A stretch of 13,043 bases of DNA from Actinomycetota bacterium (GTDB lineage Bacteria; Actinomycetota; Actinomycetes; Actinomycetales; Microbacteriaceae): positions 1 to 13,043 of the forward strand of contig JAQBZV010000009.1 in NCBI GenBank assembly GCA_027728145.1. The letters are read 5' to 3'. The notes under the pieces are model-generated. The model saw only the letters and a list, made by a program, of their open reading frames with translations, made no database searches and was not told where the DNA came from. Positions 7,863 through 13,043 of this stretch are shown here, in pieces (position 1 is the first letter of the stretch; every line of letters begins with the position of its first letter). A program made the translations under genes and the position numbers.

Positions 7863-9620
7863 GTGAACACCAACGCGCCAGGACCCTGGACCGGTCGCCT
7901 TTTGGGCGGCCGTTACGAGGTGCGCGAAGTCATCGGGCGCGGTGGCATGGCTGATGTCTATTTGGGCGTCGATGCTCGCCTGGGTCGGCAGGTGGCGCTC
8001 AAGATTTTGAAATCAACGCTGTCCTCGGACCCCACCTTCCGGAATCGTTTCCGCCTCGAAGCCATGTCGGCCTCGAAAATGTCTCACCCCTCCATCGTGA
8101 GGGTGTTCGATGCCGGCGATGAAGATAACGGGCCCGCCGGGGAGACTCCCCCCGGGAGCACCACCCCCTACATCGTCATGGAGCACGTGGAGGGTCACCT
8201 GCTGAGCGCCCTGATGCGCCAGGGCAAGCTCGAAGAGCGCCACATTCTGAAGGTTGCGGACGGGGTGCTCACCGCCCTCGAGGTCTCCCACAGGGCGGGA
8301 ATCGTCCACCGCGACATCAAGCCGGCCAACATCATGATCTCGGGTGATGGCACCGTCAAAGTGATGGACTTTGGTATCGCTCGTGCGGTCAGTGACGCTA
8401 CCGGAAACCTAGAGCAAACAACCTCCATCCTCGGCACCGCACTCTATATTTCACCCGAGCAAGCCAAGGGCGAGGAGCCCGACACCCGGACTGACCTCTA
8501 CTCCCTCGGTGTGGTGATGTATGAGTTGTTGGCAGGTGCCCCACCTTTCACCTCAGAGTCCCCCGTCTCCATTGCCTACAAACACATCAGCGAAGAGCCC
8601 CGCCCCCTGCGTGAGGTAAACCCCGCGGTCTCACAAGACGTCGCGCTCATCGTCGAGGCCGCCATGAAGAAGGAACTGCAGGAACGGTTCCCCACCGCCC
8701 AAGCTTTCCGAGCAGCAATTGAGGACGTCGCCCAGGGCAGGCCTCCGAAGTTGCCCGCCCCGGGCGCACGAGTCCGAATCGAAGCCGCGGTGACCGGAAG
8801 TGTCCCGCAGGCAACCGTGGAACCCGAATACCGAACCCACGTCGAAGGTTTCGAAATCTTCGAGTCCCGCGGTATCAAGCAACAGAGTGTTCCCACCTTG
8901 GCCATCGGTATGGGCTCGGTGCTTGCCATGCTGTTCGTAATTGGTGTGGTGCTGTGGGTGTTTACCCTCAACCCCTCGACCACCGCCACCACCGCAGCTC
9001 CCGCTGTCCCAGCGCTGATCAATCAGACGGAGGGTGTTGCAACTCAAACGATTTCTGCGCTGGGTCTCACCCCCGACGTGGAGTACGAGGCAAACGCCGC
9101 CGTCCCTGAGGGGATTGTCATCGAGACCTTCCCCGAGGAGGGGACGCGCGTTGCACCCGGGGAACCCGTGAGAATCGTGGTTTCCAGTGGTATCGCCCGT
9201 TTTGATCTGCCCGACGTCCGCAACATCGACATCGCTGACGCAAGGGTACTCCTGGAGGAACGGGGACTCGTCGTCGAGTCAATCGTCGACACCTACTCGC
9301 CAAGCCTTGAAGAAGGGCTTGTGATGGCCACCACACCCCAGCCCGACACTCCCGTTCGTCCCGGAGATGCCATCACCATCACCGTGTCGAATGGAAAAGT
9401 ACTGATCCCCAATGTCGTCGGGCTGACCGTCGGGGAAGCCAACCCGTTCCTGACCGGTCCCTCCATGCAACTGTCGGTTCGCCTCGAAATCGCCACTGAT
9501 TGCATCGGTCAAACAGTGCGATCCCAGTCCCTGCCACCGGGGGAACACCCTCAGCGCTCAGAGATTACGCTCACCTACTGCGGGGCGGTCGCCCCGGAAG
9601 ATCCCGCGGCATCAGGTTAA
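7863..9620 (+). CDS. pknB: Ser/Thr protein kinase PknB with three PASTA domains
   Basis: Transmembrane PASTA kinase that senses peptidoglycan fragments or lipid II and phosphorylates cell-wall enzymes and FHA adaptors. The product is 585 residues. The kinase domain (about 18-290) has IGRGGMADVY, VALK (Lys47), HRDIKPAN (149-156), DFG (169-171), activation-loop Thr186/Thr187 before GTALYISPEQ, and DLYSLGVVMYELL. The transmembrane helix spans about 345-368. PASTA units lie at about 378-442, 443-510 and 511-576, so there are three rather than the four of M. tuberculosis PknB. The last unit holds cysteines 547 and 573, a possible disulfide. The GTG start at 7863 follows GAGAGAAG at 7-14 bases, 32 bases after pknA. 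The TAA stop shares the tetranucleotide TTAA (9617-9620) with the convergent trpG stop. Confidence 0.96.
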   Translation: MNTNAPGPWTGRLLGGRYEVREVIGRGGMADVYLGVDARLGRQVALKILKSTLSSDPTFRNRFRLEAMSASKMSHPSIVRVFDAGDEDNGPAGETPPGSTTPYIVMEHVEGHLLSALMRQGKLEERHILKVADGVLTALEVSHRAGIVHRDIKPANIMISGDGTVKVMDFGIARAVSDATGNLEQTTSILGTALYISPEQAKGEEPDTRTDLYSLGVVMYELLAGAPPFTSESPVSIAYKHISEEPRPLREVNPAVSQDVALIVEAAMKKELQERFPTAQAFRAAIEDVAQGRPPKLPAPGARVRIEAAVTGSVPQATVEPEYRTHVEGFEIFESRGIKQQSVPTLAIGMGSVLAMLFVIGVVLWVFTLNPSTTATTAAPAVPALINQTEGVATQTISALGLTPDVEYEANAAVPEGIVIETFPEEGTRVAPGEPVRIVVSSGIARFDLPDVRNIDIADARVLLEERGLVVESIVDTYSPSLEEGLVMATTPQPDTPVRPGDAITITVSNGKVLIPNVVGLTVGEANPFLTGPSMQLSVRLEIATDCIGQTVRSQSLPPGEHPQRSEITLTYCGAVAPEDPAASG

Positions 9621-10255
9621 ACGCCCGCGACCCGAGGACTGAGCGATCGAGCCGCCTCGGCAGCGCCCGCCAGACCGGTGACTTCCAACCAGTTTCCAAG
9701 CATCGTGTAACCACCCTCGGTGAGCACAGATTCCGGATGGAATTGAACACCATAGACCGGGGCGCTCTGATGGTTTAGGCCCATAATGACGCCACCGGTG
9801 GTTCGTGCGGTCACGACCAAGTCCGAGGGAACTGTCCCGTCAACAACAGCGAGGCTGTGATAGCGGGTGGCCTGGAATTGCTCGGGAACCCCCTCAAACA
9901 ACGTGCTGTCATCGTGGGTGACCTGCGATGTCTTCCCGTGCATCAGCTCCTCGGCGTGGGCAACGGTCGCACCAAACGCTTCGGCAATGGCCTGATGCCC
10001 CAAACACACACCCAGAAGCGGAATCTGCTGGGCAACAGCTTCCGTGACCATGGCAATTGACACCCCGGCATCGGCAGGCGTTCCAGGACCAGGGGACACC
10101 AAAATCCCGTCGTAGTTGGCGATGAGCTCGGCGACGTCTTCGGGAGCGACGTCGTCGTTTCGAATGACGTCGGTTGTGGCACCCAACTGGTGCAGATAAC
10201 CATTGAGTGTGTAGACGAAGCTGTCGTAGTTATCGACAACCAAGATGTGGGTCAT
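9617..10255 (-). CDS. trpG: Glutamine amidotransferase, anthranilate / aminodeoxychorismate synthase component II
   Basis: Class I glutamine amidotransferase subunit that supplies ammonia to a chorismate-using partner, giving anthranilate (tryptophan) or aminodeoxychorismate (folate). The product is 212 residues. It starts THILVVDNYDSFVYTLNGYL, as TrpG/PabA proteins do. The oxyanion-hole region is VSPGPGTP (53-60). The nucleophile Cys84 lies in GVCLGHQAI, and the His173/Glu175 pair in QFHPESV completes the triad. No partner synthase gene (trpE or pabB) is in the window. A stand-alone copy beside pknB is common in actinobacteria, where it often serves both pathways, so trpG versus pabA cannot be settled here. 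It is transcribed towards pknB, and the two stop codons overlap. Confidence 0.93.
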   Translation of the reverse strand: MTHILVVDNYDSFVYTLNGYLHQLGATTDVIRNDDVAPEDVAELIANYDGILVSPGPGTPADAGVSIAMVTEAVAQQIPLLGVCLGHQAIAEAFGATVAHAEELMHGKTSQVTHDDSTLFEGVPEQFQATRYHSLAVVDGTVPSDLVVTARTTGGVIMGLNHQSAPVYGVQFHPESVLTEGGYTMLGNWLEVTGLAGAAEAARSLSPRVAGV

Positions 10256-10285
10256 GAGCTGTGCATTCCTCTAGTCAACGCGGTC

Positions 10286-10294
10286 AGCCTACCA
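10286..10294 (-). promoter_or_regulatory. Candidate extended -10 for trpG
   Basis: On the - strand this reads TGGTAGGCT, a TGn-TAnnnT extended -10. It lies 30 bases upstream of the trpG ATG, in the 104-base gap shared with divergent crgA. An AGAGGA at about 12 bases from the ATG could be the ribosome-binding site, though that spacing is long. Confidence 0.4.
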
Positions 10295-10302
10295 AGGCAA
10301 AC

Positions 10303-10318
10303 CCCGGAGGAATCCGGG
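10303..10318. repeat. Perfect 6-bp inverted repeat (CCCGGA-GGAA-TCCGGG) in the trpG/crgA divergent region
   Basis: The two 6-base arms are exact reverse complements around GGAA, a GNRA-type tetraloop if transcribed. It lies upstream of both divergent genes, between the candidate trpG -10 and the crgA promoter. It could be an operator or simply a GC-rich chance palindrome. Confidence 0.4.
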
Positions 10319-10346
10319 CGGAGGTTGTGCCGTGAGTGAGCCCCAG

Positions 10347-10352
10347 TAGACT
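10347..10352 (+). promoter_or_regulatory. -10 hexamer TAGACT giving a leaderless crgA mRNA
   Basis: TAGACT fits TAnnnT and ends 7 bases before the crgA ATG at 10360. Transcription would therefore start at or next to the A of ATG. No Shine-Dalgarno sequence lies before the ATG, which agrees with leaderless translation. TTGTGC (10325-10330) is a weak -35 candidate at 16-base spacing. Confidence 0.6.
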
Positions 10353-10359
10353 GAGCGAC

Positions 10360-10596
10360 ATGGCTAAGCAACCCCGTGACCCGGTAGCGACCCGCACCTC
10401 CTATGAGGAAGGGGACGACAATCCGGTCTGGCTCAAGCCCATCATGTTCGGCCTCATGCTGCTCGGTCTCGCGTGGATTTTGACCTATTACATTTCGGGG
10501 ATTGGGTGGCCGGTTCCCGCCATTGGTGCCTGGAACATTGCCGTGGGCTTTGGCATCATGTTTGCCGGCTTCTTGCTGACTACCCGCTGGAAATAA
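10360..10596 (+). CDS. crgA: Cell division protein CrgA
   Basis: Small divisome membrane protein of actinobacteria. In mycobacteria it binds FtsZ, FtsQ, FtsI and PknA-pathway proteins and influences septum timing. The product is 78 residues with a polar cytoplasmic N-terminus. It has the family motif NPVWLKPIMFGLMLLGLAWI (first membrane helix, about 25-46), a short loop, then GAWNIAVGFGIMFAGFLL (second helix, about 57-75) and a short basic end. ATG at 10360 is favoured by the leaderless-type -10 and by the MAKQ-like start typical of CrgA. An in-frame GTG at 10336 would place the promoter inside the gene. The location beside pknB and trpG is the standard actinobacterial one. Confidence 0.93.
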   Translation: MAKQPRDPVATRTSYEEGDDNPVWLKPIMFGLMLLGLAWILTYYISGIGWPVPAIGAWNIAVGFGIMFAGFLLTTRWK

Positions 10597-10625
10597 CCAA
10601 CACAGCTTTAGTTACATGGGTGTAG

Positions 10626-10644
10626 TTCTCCCCAGTGGGGAGAA
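10626..10644. terminator. Hairpin terminator between convergent crgA and rhomboid genes
   Basis: TTCTCCCC-AGT-GGGGAGAA is an 8-bp perfect stem with a 3-base loop. It sits 29 bases after the crgA stop and 14 bases beyond the stop of the opposing rhomboid gene, so it can serve both strands. Neither side has a U-run, so it would be the tract-less type common in actinobacteria. Confidence 0.65.
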
Positions 10645-10646
10645 GC

Positions 10647-10655
10647 TGTGGATAA
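10647..10655 (-). other. Perfect DnaA box (TTATCCACA)
   Basis: On the - strand the bases read TTATCCACA, the consensus DnaA-binding 9-mer. It lies between the terminator hairpin and the rhomboid stop codon, in an intergenic gap of 62 bases. I saw only this single copy in the window, so it is not by itself an origin. Confidence 0.5.
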
Positions 10656-10658
10656 CCG

Positions 10659-11483
10659 TTAGACCACCACGCCCAGTACAGTCAGTGCCACCAAGCCGAG
10701 AACCACCAGGCCTAAGCCTTGGTGCTGTCGTTTCGGATCCTCCCCACGCGTGCTGACCATAATGTTCGCCACGATGGCTCCCGTGACGAGACCACCAATA
10801 TGTGCCTGCCACGAGATTCCAGGGACAATAAAGCCCATCACGAGGTTTAGGCCCAGAACAATCAAGAGCTGGGTATTGGCTCCGCCAAAAGACCGTTGAA
10901 TCACAAACAGCGCACCAAAAAGCCCGAATATGGCGCCTGATGCTCCCACCACTGCTGAGGTGGGAGAGAGCAACGACACAAGAACAGAGCCGCCAAAGCC
11001 TGACAACAGAAATAGCGTCACAAAACGACCTGGACCGATGAGTCTCTCAACCAGGGTCCCGAGAATGAAGAGCGAGTACCCATTAAAGAGAATGTGGAAG
11101 AAAGACGATTGAGAGTGCACAAACATCGTCGTCACCATTCGCCAGGGCTCAATGGCCGTGAGAGGTGGCCAATACAAAAACAGCTGTGTGAGCAAGCCTC
11201 CCGAGAGTAGTTGCCCGGCATAGACGGCAACGATGATCCCCAGCAACACATAGGTCGCGGTGGGTCTGGTGCCCACAGAAACGGAGCCGGAGGACCCTCG
11301 ACGGAACATTCCGCCGAGGCCGCCCGATTTCTTTACCCCGGCACAGTCAGGGCAGTGGAATCCCACCGCGGCCTGTATCTGGCACTCCGGACAAATCGTC
11401 TTCCCGCACCGCTGGCACAGCACAAAGCTTTCTACCCTCGGGTGGCGATAACAAAAGTCATCGCGATTGCGGGAACCCGCCAT
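10659..11483 (-). CDS. Rhomboid-family intramembrane serine protease with N-terminal zinc-binding module
   Basis: Polytopic protease that would cleave transmembrane helices within the membrane; its substrates are unknown. The product is 274 residues. Residues 11-48 carry several Cys/His (YCHRHP-like CYRHP, CQRC, CPEC, FHCPDC), which suggests a small zinc-binding module often fused to actinobacterial rhomboids. The rhomboid core spans about 75-245: RMVTTMFVHS (115-124), HILFNGYSLFILG with Asn134, the nucleophile GASG (180-183, Ser182), and WQAHIGG with catalytic His228. A further hydrophobic helix ends the protein. ATG overlaps the ppiA TAA by one base (TAATG), so the two genes form an operon on the - strand. 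The gene converges on crgA. Confidence 0.92.
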   Translation of the reverse strand: MAGSRNRDDFCYRHPRVESFVLCQRCGKTICPECQIQAAVGFHCPDCAGVKKSGGLGGMFRRGSSGSVSVGTRPTATYVLLGIIVAVYAGQLLSGGLLTQLFLYWPPLTAIEPWRMVTTMFVHSQSSFFHILFNGYSLFILGTLVERLIGPGRFVTLFLLSGFGGSVLVSLLSPTSAVVGASGAIFGLFGALFVIQRSFGGANTQLLIVLGLNLVMGFIVPGISWQAHIGGLVTGAIVANIMVSTRGEDPKRQHQGLGLVVLGLVALTVLGVVV

Positions 11484-12025
11484 TAGGAGACGGGAACTAC
11501 CGTCACGCTGGTGAGAATTACATCGTCGTGGGGACGATCGTTCCCGTCCGAGGGAACGGCCTCAATAGCGTCGACCACCTTGCGGGAATCGTCATCCAAC
11601 ACGGCACCAAAGATGGTGTGGTTACCCTGCAGCCAGGTTGTGGCGGCCGTGGTGATGAAGAACTGGCTGCCATTCGTTCCCTGCCCACCGCGCTTACCCG
11701 CGTTGGCCATCGCCAATACGTAGGGCTCCGTGAAGTCCAGCTCCGGGTGAATCTCATCGTCGAACTGGTATCCGGGGCCACCCATACCAGTCCCAGTCGG
11801 GTCGCCACCCTGAATCATGAAGCTCGGGATAATGCGGTGAAAAATCACGTTCGTGTAGAGAGGCCCTTCACCGGCTGCGCCGGTGGAGGGGTGAGTCCAC
11901 TCCCGGTCACCCGTGGCAAGGCCCACAAAGTTTTCCACGGTCTTAGGCGCGTGGTTGCCGTAAAGGCCCACCACGATGTCCCCGTGATTGGTGTGCAAAG
12001 TCGCTGTATGTGTATGTAGAGTCAT
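11483..12025 (-). CDS. ppiA: Peptidyl-prolyl cis-trans isomerase, cyclophilin type
   Basis: Cytoplasmic cyclophilin that catalyses prolyl isomerisation during protein folding. The product is 180 residues. It shows GDIVVGLYGNHAPKTVENF (15-33), the active-site FHRIIPSFMIQGGD (62-75, Arg64 being the catalytic Arg), MANAGKRGGQGTNGSQFFI with Gln121/Phe123, and TTWLQGNHTIFG with His136. There is no signal peptide. I chose ATG at 12025. An ATG 9 bases upstream (12034) is also possible and adds only three residues. The frame stays open to 12277, but that extension lies antisense to the divergent gene at 12141. On the - strand a CAGAAT hexamer ends 7 bases before this ATG, a weak leaderless-type -10. 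Confidence 0.94.
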   Translation of the reverse strand: MTLHTHTATLHTNHGDIVVGLYGNHAPKTVENFVGLATGDREWTHPSTGAAGEGPLYTNVIFHRIIPSFMIQGGDPTGTGMGGPGYQFDDEIHPELDFTEPYVLAMANAGKRGGQGTNGSQFFITTAATTWLQGNHTIFGAVLDDDSRKVVDAIEAVPSDGNDRPHDDVILTSVTVVPVS

Positions 12026-12072
12026 GGTTTCCATTCTGTCAGGGACCACTGAAGGTTGCCTCCAGAGGTAGC

Positions 12073-12099
12073 CCCAGGAAGTTCTTACAAATTTCTGGG
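12073..12099. repeat. Imperfect inverted repeat in the ppiA / 12141 divergent region
   Basis: CCCAGGAA (12073-12080) and TTTCTGGG (12092-12099) pair with one G-T mismatch across 11 bases. It lies in the 115-base gap between two divergent genes, where an operator could act on either. I could not assign a clear promoter for the rightward gene. Confidence 0.3.
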
Positions 12100-12140
12100 A
12101 CACTGAGGGGTGTTCACGAGATGAAAGGACGCCGGAACTT

Positions 12141-12497
12141 ATGGACCGCAAGACCCAACGTGAACTCGCTCGCCTGTCCCAGGAGGCCAAGAAACTGTGG
12201 GACGAACAGCGAGACATCCTGTCCCACGCCAAGAATGTGGCTCGCCACGCGTCCCAGAGCGCCAACGACATTGCCAAGCGGGACTTAATTCCCCGCGCTC
12301 ACGAAACCTACCGCGACACCATTGAGCCCACCTTGGCCCGCATTCCGTGGCGCCAGGTTCCTGCCCCCACGAAGTCGTCCAACCCTTTTGTCTATGTCCT
12401 GATGGCCATCGGAGCCCTTGCTCTGGGACTCATTGGCTATGCCGCATGGCAAACTCTCCGCGCGGATGACGACCTCTGGGTCGAGGACGAAGACTAG
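12141..12497 (+). CDS. Hypothetical single-pass membrane protein
   Basis: Function not recognised. The product is 118 residues. Residues 1-60 are highly charged and probably helical, possibly coiled-coil (QRELARLSQEAKKLWDEQRD and following). A Pro-containing stretch (63-76) leads to one transmembrane helix at about 82-105 (FVYVLMAIGALALGLIGYAA). The C-terminus is short and acidic, ending EDED. ATG at 12141 follows AAAGGA at about 11 bases. The overall form (amphipathic cytoplasmic helix, single C-terminal membrane anchor, acidic tail) recalls small membrane-associated scaffold proteins, but there is no domain match I can name. It is divergent from ppiA. The next feature, a permease remnant on the other strand, ends 3 bases after this stop. 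Confidence 0.85.
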   Translation: MDRKTQRELARLSQEAKKLWDEQRDILSHAKNVARHASQSANDIAKRDLIPRAHETYRDTIEPTLARIPWRQVPAPTKSSNPFVYVLMAIGALALGLIGYAAWQTLRADDDLWVEDED

Positions 12498-12500
12498 TTC

Positions 12501-12655
12501 CTACATTCCCTTCGGTTTGAGGTAGCGCTGGGCCACAGCGCTCAGGAAGTCGAAAACTAGCGCCAGGATTGCCACGAGGACTGCACCGATCAGAATGGCG
12601 GGATTCCGATCGAGCTTCAGTCCCGAGTTAATGGTCTCTCCGAGCTCACCCTCAC
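12501..12655 (-). pseudogene. C-terminal remnant of an osmoprotectant-type ABC transporter permease
   Basis: The - strand frame ending in TAG at 12503-12501 encodes GELGETINSGLKL, then RNPAILIGAVLVAILALVFD, then FLSAVAQRYLKPKGM. This matches the typical end of glycine betaine/choline permeases (OpuCB/ProW type). That end has a GxGxLG-like motif, a last membrane helix with GAxLVAxLAL, and a closing xQRxLxPKG. A full permease is over 200 residues, and only about 50 are left. The frame remains open upstream to 12755, but the extra residues lack membrane character and are antisense to an IclR-like coding stretch. I therefore place the truncation near 12650-12660. The identification is from residue pattern only. 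Confidence 0.6.
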
Positions 12656-12656
12656 C

Positions 12657-12827
12657 ATCGTCGATGCCGCTGCACCACTCCGGAACTCTTTCGGTGTTGT
12701 CGTTGGTGCCATCGCCGTTGGTGCCCGGAAAAGTCGAATCAAAGACCGCTACCAAGCCTTAGGGTCTCTTGTCCGCGAATCAGCAGAAGCCTTGTCGTGG
12801 GAGCTTGGCTGGAGACCCTCGGCTTAG
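12657..12827 (+). pseudogene. C-terminal remnant of an IclR-family transcriptional regulator
   Basis: The + strand frame from about 12657 to TAG at 12825-12827 reads IVDAAAPLRNSFGVVVGAIA, then VGARKSRIKDRYQALGSLV, then RESAEALSWELGWRPSA. The order AAPLRN...G.VVGAIAVGA, an Arg/Ile helix start, and then ...A..LS.ELGWRPS matches the end of the IclR effector-binding domain. About 55 residues remain of a protein that is normally about 250. No winged-helix region lies upstream; instead the same bases left of about 12655 are antisense to the permease remnant. There is no usable start codon or ribosome-binding site. The remnant's stop codon forms the first three bases of the next gene's -10 hexamer. 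Confidence 0.55.
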
Positions 12828-12830
12828 ACT
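12825..12830 (+). promoter_or_regulatory. -10 hexamer TAGACT for a leaderless mRNA of the last gene
   Basis: TAGACT ends 7 bases before the ATG at 12838, the same hexamer and spacing as before crgA. No Shine-Dalgarno sequence is present. A TTGGCT (12805-12810) is a poor -35 candidate at only 14 bases. The first three bases are also the stop codon of the IclR remnant. Confidence 0.55.
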
Positions 12831-12837
12831 CCACTAC

Positions 12838-13043
12838 ATGGGCATCTCACACCGCGCGGTCCTGGCTCCGCTCATCGGCCTCGTTGTGGCGTGGGTCTTC
12901 TTTATGTTTGCTGCCTGGTCAAATCTTTTCGTCCAACCTGAACTCGACGCCCAAGGTGTCTGGCTGAATGACGGACCCGTCATACAGCCCTCCACATACC
13001 TCTATCTAGGGGGAATAGCGGCTTTCTCCCTCACATCACTGCG
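12838..13043 (+). CDS. Hypothetical membrane protein, cut by the right edge of the window
   Basis: Sixty-eight codons from ATG without a stop, continuing past the window. The residues begin MGISHRAVLAP. A first transmembrane helix follows at about 8-29 (LIGLVVAWVFFMFAAW), then a polar loop of about 24 residues, then a second hydrophobic stretch starting near 54 (LYLGGIAAF). I do not recognise a family from this part. The start is supported by the leaderless-type -10 at 12825-12830 and by an uninterrupted frame, though the evidence for coding is only moderate because the piece is short. Confidence 0.6.
   Translation, partial: MGISHRAVLAPLIGLVVAWVFFMFAAWSNLFVQPELDAQGVWLNDGPVIQPSTYLYLGGIAAFSLTSL

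Noticed and set aside
10252..10266. A leader minicistron (ATG CAC AGC TCA TGA) overlapping the trpG start
   Set aside because: It has only four sense codons with no Trp codon and poor ribosome-binding-site spacing, so it is not a believable attenuator peptide.
12026..12277. N-terminal extension of the cyclophilin up to 12277
   Set aside because: Cyclophilin homology begins at about 12025, and the extension is antisense to the divergent gene at 12141.
12501..12755. The whole 84-codon open frame on the - strand as one small membrane protein gene
   Set aside because: Only its last ~50 codons resemble a permease. The first ~35 are antisense to the IclR-like stretch, lack family character, and have no good ribosome-binding site.
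1..13043. CRISPR arrays, insertion sequences, phage genes or toxin-antitoxin pairs
   Set aside because: No regularly spaced direct repeats, transposase-like or phage-like products, or paired small toxin/antitoxin frames were seen on either strand.

Overview
The window looks like a high-GC Gram-positive (Actinomycetota) chromosome, most likely Microbacteriaceae with a compact genome. I infer this from the gene order and from how tightly the genes are packed, with 4-base start/stop overlaps and leaderless-looking promoters. No species can be named from sequence reading alone.

Layout. Bases 1-621 hold the 3' part of a short-chain dehydrogenase gene on the + strand. Its frame is broken by a -1 shift near base 100. 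A tRNA-Leu(CAG) gene (624-706, - strand) faces it. Bases 841-9620 hold the conserved actinobacterial growth and division signalling operon: fhaA, fhaB, pstP, rodA, pbpA, pknA and pknB. A glutamine amidotransferase gene (trpG/pabA, - strand) meets pknB tail to tail, and the two stop codons share one TTAA. crgA lies divergently from trpG. It is followed by a convergent pair on the - strand, ppiA (cyclophilin) and a rhomboid protease. A small hypothetical membrane protein (12141-12497) is divergent from ppiA. The right end holds two gene remnants back to back and then the start of an unidentified membrane protein that runs off the window.

How the genes work together. PknA and PknB are membrane Ser/Thr kinases with extracytoplasmic PASTA domains. 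PstP is the opposing PP2C phosphatase. FhaA and FhaB are phosphothreonine-reading FHA adaptors. RodA (SEDS glycosyltransferase) and PbpA (class B transpeptidase) form the peptidoglycan synthase pair that this signalling controls in better-studied relatives. CrgA is a small divisome membrane protein.

Most of the window is this well-known cluster, and I did not find a new defence, mobile or biosynthetic system. The points most worth a second look are: (1) 12501-12827, where 3' ends of an osmoprotectant-type ABC permease (- strand) and an IclR-type regulator (+ strand) abut, as one deletion between divergent genes would leave them; (2) two identical TAGACT hexamers placed exactly 7 bases before an ATG; (3) a perfect DnaA box next to a terminator-like hairpin between crgA and the rhomboid gene; (4) a PknA with an extracytoplasmic PASTA unit and an extra beta-rich, Cys-pair tail; and (5) the frameshift in the dehydrogenase.
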